Positions 6,757 through 11,696 of a stretch of 11,696 bases of DNA are shown here, piece by piece. Position 1 is the first letter of the stretch. The number at the start of each line of letters is the position of its first letter. The position numbers and the translations under genes were made by a program. Where the stretch lies: contig DFWB01000095.1 in the NCBI GenBank assembly GCA_002380675.1, positions 1 through 11,696 of the forward strand. The letters are read 5' to 3'. The notes under the pieces were generated by a model, which searched no databases, had not been told where the DNA came from, and worked only from the letters and a program-made list of their open reading frames with translations. This DNA is from Akkermansiaceae bacterium UBA4145. GTDB lineage: Bacteria > Verrucomicrobiota > Verrucomicrobiia > Verrucomicrobiales > Akkermansiaceae.

Positions 6757-7185
6757 ATGGCAAAAGAAGTCAAAGGCACCCTCAAGCTTCAGATCCTGGC
6801 AGGACAGGCGAATCCCTCACCTCCAGTCGGACCCGCTCTGGGTCAGGCAGGCGTGAACATTATGCAGTTCTGCAAGGATTTCAACGCAGCCACGCAGCAA
6901 CAGGCCGGGGATCTGCTTCCCACGATTATCACCGTTTATGCCGATAGTAGCTTTGATTTCGTCACGAAGCAGCCCCCAGCGGCTGTTTTGCTGAAAAAAG
7001 CTGCGAATATCGCATCCGGGTCCGGAGAGCCCAACAAGGAAAAGGTTGGGAAGATTACCAAGGACAAGCTGATGGAAGTCGTTAAGGTAAAGTTGCCGGA
7101 TCTAAATACCGACGATCCTGAGCAGGCGGCAAAGATTCTGGCCGGCACTGCGATGCAAATGGGCCTCGAGGTTGAGGGAATGTGA
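6757..7185 (+). CDS. rplK: 50S ribosomal protein L11
   Basis: This 142-residue protein binds the GTPase-associated region of 23S rRNA at the base of the L10/L12 stalk. The Pro-rich N-terminal motif PPVGPALGQ lies at 22-30, and the C-terminal RNA-binding domain ends in the L11 signature KILAGTAMQMGLEV (about 126-139). Length matches the family exactly. It begins 92 nt after nusG. That leader has no Shine-Dalgarno near the ATG; it does hold a possible CCC...GGG stem around 6687-6704. In other bacteria L1 represses rplKA by binding this leader, but I could not recognise an L1 site here with confidence. Confidence 0.98.
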   Translation: MAKEVKGTLKLQILAGQANPSPPVGPALGQAGVNIMQFCKDFNAATQQQAGDLLPTIITVYADSSFDFVTKQPPAAVLLKKAANIASGSGEPNKEKVGKITKDKLMEVVKVKLPDLNTDDPEQAAKILAGTAMQMGLEVEGM

Positions 7186-7236
7186 AGCGGGTAGGATCAG
7201 AAGATTTTTACGAAAGAAGATAAGACAGACAACCGC

Positions 7237-7275
7237 AGGAGGATCCGGTCAGGTCCGCTTGAACTGCAATTAAGC
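7237..7275 (+). promoter_or_regulatory. Structured rplA leader: distant AGGAGG and two adjacent hairpins
   Basis: The rplK-rplA gap (92 nt) contains a consensus AGGAGG at 7237-7242, 35 nt from the rplA ATG at 7278 and so too far for ordinary use. Between them, GGATC 7241-7245 can pair with GGTCC 7252-7256, and GCTTGA 7257-7262 with TTAAGC 7270-7275; the two stems abut and could stack. Folding would bring AGGA to within a few unpaired bases of the ATG. A five-codon frame TTG AAC TGC AAT TAA (7259-7273) also lies here. The function is inferred from the layout only. Confidence 0.35.
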
Positions 7276-7277
7276 TA

Positions 7278-7976
7278 ATGCCAAAAAAACGAAGTAAAAG
7301 ATACGAGAAGGCCGCGGAGGTGGTCGAAGATCGCCCCTACGCTCTTGCGGAGGCTGTGGAGACCCTCAAAAAGTTCCCTGCTCCAAAATTTGATCCTACT
7401 GTCACTCTGTCGTTTCGGATTGGGGTAGATGCGAAGAAAAGTGATCAGATGGTCCGGGGTAGCGTAAGTCTTCCTCACGGGACAGGCAGAAACGTCCGTG
7501 TGGTAGTCTTCGCTCAAGGAGAGGCTGCGAAGGCAGCTACCGATGCGGGAGCAGATCATGTAGGATTTGAGGACATGATTAAGAAAGTCCAGGATGGTTT
7601 TACCGATTTTGACGCTGCAGTTGCTACGCCTGACGCCATGGGCGAGGTAAGGAAGATTGCCCGTGTGCTTGGTCCTCGCGGGCTCATGCCCAATCCCAAA
7701 ACCGGTACCGTAACGGATGACACTGCAAGTGCGGTCCAGGCGGTGAAGGCTGGTAAAGTGGATTACAAGCTCGATAAGAATGCAAATATTTCGGCGGGGA
7801 TCGGGAAAGCTTCGTTTTCAGAGGACCAGCTAAGGGAGAATGCCGAGGCCCTCATCGAGAGTGTTGTCAAGGCAAAGCCGGCGTCTGCCAAGGGCAACTA
7901 TATTGAGAATATCACGATTGCAGCGACAATGCTGCCCGGCCTGAAGCTGGAGAACACCGCAGCACTTACCGAATAA
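7278..7976 (+). CDS. rplA: 50S ribosomal protein L1
   Basis: This 232-residue protein forms the mobile L1 stalk that guides deacylated tRNA out of the E site. In many bacteria it also represses its own operon by binding the mRNA. The basic N terminus MPKKRSKRYEK is typical, and the L1 signature GPRGLMPNPKTGTV lies at residues 132-145. The length is normal (about 230). Just upstream of the ATG there is an in-frame TGA at 7260-7262, so no longer start is possible. No Shine-Dalgarno lies at normal spacing; see the structured leader. Only 4 nt separate its stop from rplJ. Confidence 0.98.
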   Translation: MPKKRSKRYEKAAEVVEDRPYALAEAVETLKKFPAPKFDPTVTLSFRIGVDAKKSDQMVRGSVSLPHGTGRNVRVVVFAQGEAAKAATDAGADHVGFEDMIKKVQDGFTDFDAAVATPDAMGEVRKIARVLGPRGLMPNPKTGTVTDDTASAVQAVKAGKVDYKLDKNANISAGIGKASFSEDQLRENAEALIESVVKAKPASAKGNYIENITIAATMLPGLKLENTAALTE

Positions 7977-7980
7977 GAGC

Positions 7981-8493
7981 ATGAATCCTGACAAACAGAT
8001 TATCGTAGATGAATTACTCAGCAGGGTAAATGCTTCTCCCTTTCTCCTCGTTGTGGAGTACACCGGAATGACGGTGCCCCAGTTCGACGAGCTCCGGACT
8101 CGCCTGAGTGAGGGTGGGGCTGAGTGTCATGTGGCGAAGAACAGCCACATGAAGCGCGCTCTCGAATCCGCGGGAATGCCCGGGCTGGAGGAGGCTTTGC
8201 AGGGCCAGACGGCGTTTATCACCGGAACGGAAGATGTATGCGGAGCCGCAAAGTCCGTTAAAAACTTTCAGAAAGAATTTAACAAGCCCGAGGTAAAGGG
8301 CGGTCTCCTCGACGGGGCTCTCCTTGACGAAGCGCAGATCAAGGCTCTCGCTGATCTGCCACCTCGGGAAGTTCTCCTCGCAACCTTGCTTGGGGTCATC
8401 AACCAGCCTGCATCGATGCTGGCCCGGGTTCTCAATGAGCCAGGTGCCGCCATTGCGCGCGTGCTCAAGGCCAAGCATGATGGCGATAATTAA
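7981..8493 (+). CDS. rplJ: 50S ribosomal protein L10
   Basis: This 170-residue protein is the base of the ribosomal stalk and anchors L7/L12 dimers through its C-terminal helix. The N-terminal domain includes FLLVVEYTGMTVPQFDELR and the characteristic CHVAKNSHMKRAL. The C-terminal segment (LARVLNEPGAAIARVLKAK) fits the L12-binding helix. The ATG lies 4 nt after the rplA stop, so translation is probably coupled. This leaves no space for the L10-binding leader that precedes rplJ in enterobacteria. A hairpin starts 2 nt after the stop codon. Confidence 0.97.
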   Translation: MNPDKQIIVDELLSRVNASPFLLVVEYTGMTVPQFDELRTRLSEGGAECHVAKNSHMKRALESAGMPGLEEALQGQTAFITGTEDVCGAAKSVKNFQKEFNKPEVKGGLLDGALLDEAQIKALADLPPREVLLATLLGVINQPASMLARVLNEPGAAIARVLKAKHDGDN

Positions 8494-8494
8494 G

Positions 8495-8510
8495 ATTCCC
8501 TCAGGGGAAT
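8495..8510 (+). terminator. Hairpin immediately after rplJ; partial terminator or attenuator candidate
   Basis: ATTCCC at 8495-8500 pairs with GGGAAT at 8505-8510 around a TCAG loop. It is followed by GAGTCTATTTTC, which is only moderately T-rich. Its place directly behind the rplJ stop suggests mRNA 3'-end protection or partial termination before rplL. It is not a textbook terminator. Confidence 0.4.
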
Positions 8511-8569
8511 GAGTCTATTTTCAATCACCTAACTTACAGAAAACAAAAAATTTGAAGGGATAGTCGGAT

Positions 8570-8581
8570 CCGCTCAGGCGG
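8570..8581 (+). promoter_or_regulatory. Second small TCAG-loop hairpin in the rplL leader
   Basis: CCGC 8570-8573 pairs with GCGG 8578-8581 around the loop TCAG, the same loop as the hairpin at 8495-8510. It lies in the unusually long 188-nt rplJ-rplL gap. The rest of that gap holds an A-rich stretch (8537-8550) and, near 8620-8650, GC-rich sequence. I see no convincing separate promoter for rplL. The stem is short and may be fortuitous. Confidence 0.25.
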
Positions 8582-8681
8582 TGAAGACTTGTAAACACAG
8601 ATGGTTCCTCGTCGGGCCGCCGGCTGGTGGTCTGAAACGACACGGAGCTCCGTAAACGACGATACCGAAAATAAAAATACA

Positions 8682-9059
8682 ATGGCTGATATCAATACAA
8701 TCGCAGAAGAACTCGGCAAGCTTACCGTTCTGGAAGCTTCCGAGTTGGTAAAAAAACTGGAAGAGGACTGGGGCGTAAGCGCTGCAGCTCCCGCTGCCGC
8801 TGTCGCGGTCGCTGCACCAGCAGAGGCTGAGGCAGCAGAAGAGAAAACAAGCTTCGACGTGTCTCTCGAGAGCGCCGGGGGTAACAAGATCCAGGTCATC
8901 AAGGCCGTGCGTGAAGTTGCCAGCGGACTGGGACTCGCCGATGCCAAGAAGCTCGTCGAGAGTGCCCCGGTCAATGTGCTGGAGGGTGCTTCCAAAGACG
9001 ACGCCGAGGCTGCCAAGTCCAAGCTCGAAGAGGCTGGTGCCACGGTCGAGCTGAAGTAA
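8682..9059 (+). CDS. rplL: 50S ribosomal protein L7/L12
   Basis: This 125-residue acidic stalk protein recruits translation GTPases. The N-terminal dimerisation helices occupy residues 1-31, an Ala/Pro/Glu-rich hinge occupies about 32-54, and the compact C-terminal domain runs from 55 to the end, with KIQVIKAVREV at 69-79, GLGLADAKKLVE at 82-93 and the ending EEAGATVELK. The ATG at 8682 gives the canonical MADINTIAEEL start. An upstream in-frame ATG at 8601 would add 27 residues unlike any L12. The start has no Shine-Dalgarno, only an A-rich upstream stretch. Confidence 0.98.
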   Translation: MADINTIAEELGKLTVLEASELVKKLEEDWGVSAAAPAAAVAVAAPAEAEAAEEKTSFDVSLESAGGNKIQVIKAVREVASGLGLADAKKLVESAPVNVLEGASKDDAEAAKSKLEEAGATVELK

Positions 9060-9102
9060 CCGGCTTTCTTCTGCCGGGGCCTTTGATCGGGCCTCGGCAG
9101 AA
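9060..9102 (+). promoter_or_regulatory. Large hairpin with competing stem between rplL and rpoB (attenuator/processing candidate)
   Basis: Bases 9069-9082 pair with 9089-9102 in an uninterrupted 14-bp stem (two G-U pairs) around the 6-nt loop TTGATC. It lies 9 nt after the rplL stop. A second stem, CCGGC 9060-9064 with GCCGG 9073-9077, uses part of the same left arm, so the two folds exclude each other. No U-run follows 9102. In E. coli the same intergenic position holds an attenuator and an RNase III cleavage site that lower rpoBC expression relative to rplJL; a similar role here is inference. Confidence 0.55.
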
Positions 9103-9108
9103 CCGCCT

Positions 9109-9132
9109 GGTTCGACTTCAGGTTCAACTTCC
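9109..9132 (+). repeat. Short tandem direct repeat in the rplL-rpoB gap
   Basis: Two adjacent 12-nt units, GGTTCGACTTCA (9109-9120) and GGTTCAACTTCC (9121-9132), match at 10 of 12 positions. They lie in non-coding sequence. No function is evident, and a chance duplication is a sufficient explanation. Confidence 0.4.
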
Positions 9133-9278
9133 ACGAAACAAGAGGGAGAGGAATCTGAAGTCGGAGCAGAAACTCCGGACTCACGAACATTTAGATATCC
9201 CGACTCCCCGAAATCCTGCTAGCGCTGGGTGGAGTGGAAGGGTTCCTGCCGACAACATAGAAAATCGTCATCCCGCAA

Positions 9279-9292
9279 GGATGGCGCCATCC
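9279..9292. promoter_or_regulatory. Perfect 14-bp palindrome just upstream of rpoB
   Basis: GGATGGCGCCATCC is fully self-complementary and ends 20 nt before the rpoB ATG. Its left half can also pair with CATCC at 9269-9273 (loop CGCAA), giving an alternative hairpin in the mRNA. It could be a protein-binding operator in DNA or a structure near the ribosome entry site. I recognise no known site. Confidence 0.35.
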
Positions 9293-9312
9293 CATCAACG
9301 AGAAAGACCACC

Positions 9313-11696
9313 ATGGCCGACCGTCGTTACTTCGGAAACATCGAAGAAGTTATTGAACCGCCCAACCTCATCGAGGTTCAAAGTAAATCCTACGAGGACT
9401 TTCTGCAGCAGGACATCGCCCCGTCCCAGCGCACGGAGACCGGCCTGCAGGCTGTTTTCAAGGAGGTGTTCCCGATCACTAGTTACGATGAAACCATCGA
9501 GTTGGATTTCATCGCTTACGATATCGAGGAGTCCAAGATCACGGCTCTCGAGGCCCTTCGCACGGGAGAGACCTTCAGCGCGGCCCTCTACGTGACGTTC
9601 AAGCTCAAGGACGAAACAGGGACCAAGAAAGAGCGAGTCTACATGGGCGAATTACCTATGATGACCCGCCGGGGAACTTTCGTCATCAATGGCGCAGAGC
9701 GCGTTATTGTTTCCCAGTTGCACCGCTCTCCCGGTATTTGCTTCGAGAAGTCGGTTCACCTTAACGGGAAGATTCTTCACTCTTTCCGGATTATTCCGGA
9801 CCGGGGATCCTGGCTGGAGGTCCAATTTGATACCAATGACCTTCTTTACGTCTACCTCGACCGTCGTCGTCGTCGTCGTAAGTTCCTCGCAACGACCTTC
9901 CTGCGAGCCCTTGGGTATCCCAGCGAGCGGGAACTCATCGAACAGTTTTACAAGGTCAAGAAGCTGAAGCTCAGTGAGTCAATGGATGAGGAGGAACTCA
10001 GTCCAATGGTTCTCTTCGAGGACATTAAGGACGGAGACCTCGTCGTGGCTCGCGCCTACGACCCTCTGACAATCGGGGTGGTACGACAGTTGCTGGCCCT
10101 TAAGATCAAGACGATCGAAGTGGTTGACTCCCGGGATGATGAAATTCTGCTCAAATCTCTCCGGAAAGATCCGGCTGAAGATGAGGAAAGTGCACTCAAG
10201 GATATTTACAAGAAGCTGCGGCCCGGTGATCCGCCGACGGCGGCGAATGCCAGAGCTCTCCTGAAGCGCCTGTTCTTCGACCCGAAGAAGTACGACCTCA
10301 CACGTGTTGGTCGCTACAAGATCAACCAGAAGCTCAAGATCGATGTGGATTCTTCGGAACGCATCATGGTAGCGGAAGATTTCCTCAACGCCGTTAAGTA
10401 TCTCCTCAACCTCAAGAAGGGAGACGGGACAATTGACGACATCGATCACCTTGGGAGCCGGCGTGTGCGCGCGGTTGGCGAGCTGCTGGCTAATCAATGC
10501 CGGGTTGGACTGGCCAGAACGGAGCGTCTGGTCAAGGAGCGGATGACTCTTTTCGATGTGAACATCGAGGGGATGACACCGCAGAAGCTGATTAACCCAA
10601 AGGCTCTCAGCGCGGTCGTACGGGATTTCTTTGGCCGTAGCCAGTTGAGCCAGTTCATGGACCAGACCAACCCTCTGGCGGAGCTCACTCACAAGAGGCG
10701 TCTTTCGGCACTCGGGCCAGGTGGTCTCAACCGTGATCGCGCCGGTTTTGAGGTTCGGGATGTGCACCCCTCACACTACGGACGAATCTGCCCGATTGAG
10801 ACTCCAGAGGGACCTAACATCGGACTCATCAATTCGATGTGTACCTACGCGCGGATCAATGAATTTGGATTCATTGAAACACCATATCGCAAGGTTAAAA
10901 AAGGGAAGGTCAGCAACCAGATCGAATACGTCACAGCGGATCAGGAGGAGACATTCATTATCGCCCAGGCCAACAACCCGATCAATAAGGATGGCACCTT
11001 CGCCAACAAGCGTGTCACCGCAAGGGAACGGGGCGAATTCCTCGAGATGGAACCTGAAAAGGTCGACTATATGGACGTTTCTCCGAAGCAGCTTGTTTCG
11101 GTGGCGGCAGGGATGATTCCGTTCCTGGAGCATGACGATGCGAACCGGGCCCTCATGGGGTCGAACATGCAACGTCAGGGAGTGCCCCTGCTGGTTTCGG
11201 AGGCTCCCTTCGTGGGCACCGGTCTGGAGGAGAAAGCTGCCCGGGATTCACGATCCGTGATTGTTTCGGAAGCGGATGGCGTCGTTGCAGCTGCAACAGC
11301 GGAATACATCGTTACGACCAAGGACGGAACCTTGCCGGTTTCGGACGAGCGCTTTCTCAGTGAGCCGGAATCGGTGAAGACGAAGCCGGAAAAGGGCACC
11401 TACGTGTACCCTCTTAGGAAATTTATGCGTTCAAACGCTGGAACCTGTATCAATCAGAAGCCACTGGTCAGGTCTGGTGATAAAATCAAAAACGGTCAGA
11501 TCATAGCCGATGGGCCCAACACCGATGATGGGGAACTGGCTCTTGGACGGAACGTGCTTGTGGCCTTCATGCCTTGGAATGGATACAACTTTGAGGATGC
11601 GATTGTCATTTCGGAACGTCTCGTTAAAGAGGACGTCTATACCTCGATTCACATCAGTGAGTTCGAAGTTGCCGCTCGAGATACCAAGTTAGGCCC
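9313..11696 (+). CDS. rpoB: DNA-directed RNA polymerase beta subunit (3' end beyond window)
   Basis: The frame is open from ATG 9313 to the right edge: 794 codons plus two bases, against a usual total near 1,250-1,350, so the C-terminal part is missing. Landmarks in order are ERVIVSQLHRSPG at 129-141, the rifampicin pocket at about 443-467 (SQLSQFMDQTNPL then THKRRLSALGPGG), GFEVRDVHPSHYG at 478-490, PIETPEG at 494-500, MGSNMQRQGVPLL in the middle domain, and GYNFEDAIVISE at 757-768 near the active site. The pocket keeps the positions equivalent to E. coli Q513, D516, H526 and S531, so no resistance change is apparent. Residues 184-189 are six Arg, where I recall three in E. coli. The start ATG has only a weak purine stretch (GAGAAAG) upstream. 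rpoC should follow outside the window. Confidence 0.98.
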   Translation, partial: MADRRYFGNIEEVIEPPNLIEVQSKSYEDFLQQDIAPSQRTETGLQAVFKEVFPITSYDETIELDFIAYDIEESKITALEALRTGETFSAALYVTFKLKDETGTKKERVYMGELPMMTRRGTFVINGAERVIVSQLHRSPGICFEKSVHLNGKILHSFRIIPDRGSWLEVQFDTNDLLYVYLDRRRRRRKFLATTFLRALGYPSERELIEQFYKVKKLKLSESMDEEELSPMVLFEDIKDGDLVVARAYDPLTIGVVRQLLALKIKTIEVVDSRDDEILLKSLRKDPAEDEESALKDIYKKLRPGDPPTAANARALLKRLFFDPKKYDLTRVGRYKINQKLKIDVDSSERIMVAEDFLNAVKYLLNLKKGDGTIDDIDHLGSRRVRAVGELLANQCRVGLARTERLVKERMTLFDVNIEGMTPQKLINPKALSAVVRDFFGRSQLSQFMDQTNPLAELTHKRRLSALGPGGLNRDRAGFEVRDVHPSHYGRICPIETPEGPNIGLINSMCTYARINEFGFIETPYRKVKKGKVSNQIEYVTADQEETFIIAQANNPINKDGTFANKRVTARERGEFLEMEPEKVDYMDVSPKQLVSVAAGMIPFLEHDDANRALMGSNMQRQGVPLLVSEAPFVGTGLEEKAARDSRSVIVSEADGVVAAATAEYIVTTKDGTLPVSDERFLSEPESVKTKPEKGTYVYPLRKFMRSNAGTCINQKPLVRSGDKIKNGQIIADGPNTDDGELALGRNVLVAFMPWNGYNFEDAIVISERLVKEDVYTSIHISEFEVAARDTKLG
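9862..9879 (+). repeat. (CGT)6 trinucleotide repeat within rpoB
   Basis: Six consecutive CGT codons encode Arg184-Arg189 of the beta subunit, in the segment YLDRRRRRRKFLATTFLRALG. The corresponding region has three Arg in E. coli (IDRRRKLPAT) as I remember it. Exact codon repetition makes this a coding microsatellite in an essential gene. Confidence 0.85.

Noticed and set aside
6017..6763. Long open frame on the minus strand opposite nusG (248 codons)
   Set aside because: It is antisense to the conserved nusG frame and has no family features.
8601..8681. Upstream ATG extending rplL by 27 residues
   Set aside because: L7/L12 proteins start at the MADINTIAEEL-like sequence; the extension is Arg/Trp-rich and unlike the family.
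9979..10767. Long open frame on the minus strand opposite rpoB (262 codons)
   Set aside because: The rpoB frame is conserved throughout; the antisense product has no recognisable domain.

Overview
The window is a bacterial chromosomal segment, moderately GC-rich by eye, and it centres on the conserved translation/transcription cluster tRNA-Thr, tuf, tRNA-Trp, secE, nusG, rplK, rplA, rplJ, rplL, rpoB, all on the plus strand. This gene order is widespread in bacteria. The EF-Tu, SecE (single membrane span) and RpoB sequences, together with the mostly Shine-Dalgarno-poor starts, suggest a Gram-negative relative of the Verrucomicrobia/PVC group, possibly Opitutae-like. That placement comes from recall of family sequences without any search, so it is tentative.

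Left part (1-4128): a secreted LysM plus Amidase_3 cell-wall hydrolase (plus strand) converges on an atypical SDR-family NAD(P)-dependent protein (minus strand). Next comes a second, divergent, membrane-anchored Amidase_3 protein (minus strand). It is transcribed divergently from a YmdB-type metallophosphoesterase (plus strand) across a 94-nt gap that holds a symmetric -10-like element.

Middle part (4129-6664): a convincing promoter with a GC-rich discriminator precedes tRNA-Thr(GGU) and tuf. A strong intercistronic hairpin, tRNA-Trp(CCA), secE and nusG follow.

Right part (6665-11696): rplK, rplA, rplJ and rplL encode the ribosomal L1 and L10/L12 stalk proteins and L11. rpoB follows and is cut by the right edge after 794 codons. 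The arrangement of non-coding RNA is the least ordinary aspect. rplJ starts 4 nt after rplA, so there is no room for the classical L10 leader. The rplJ-rplL gap is 188 nt and has two small hairpins with the same TCAG loop. The rplL-rpoB gap is 253 nt and starts with a 14-bp hairpin that competes with a smaller one. rplA has a consensus AGGAGG far upstream, separated from the start codon by two adjacent hairpins.

Functionally, the right two thirds makes core translation and transcription machinery: an elongation factor, two tRNAs, ribosomal stalk proteins, the translocon subunit SecE, NusG and RNA polymerase beta. The left third is mostly envelope maintenance. I see no mobile element, CRISPR array, phage gene or defence system. 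I do not see a clearly new multi-gene system. The points worth following up are candidate RNA regulatory structures and a few protein-level oddities.
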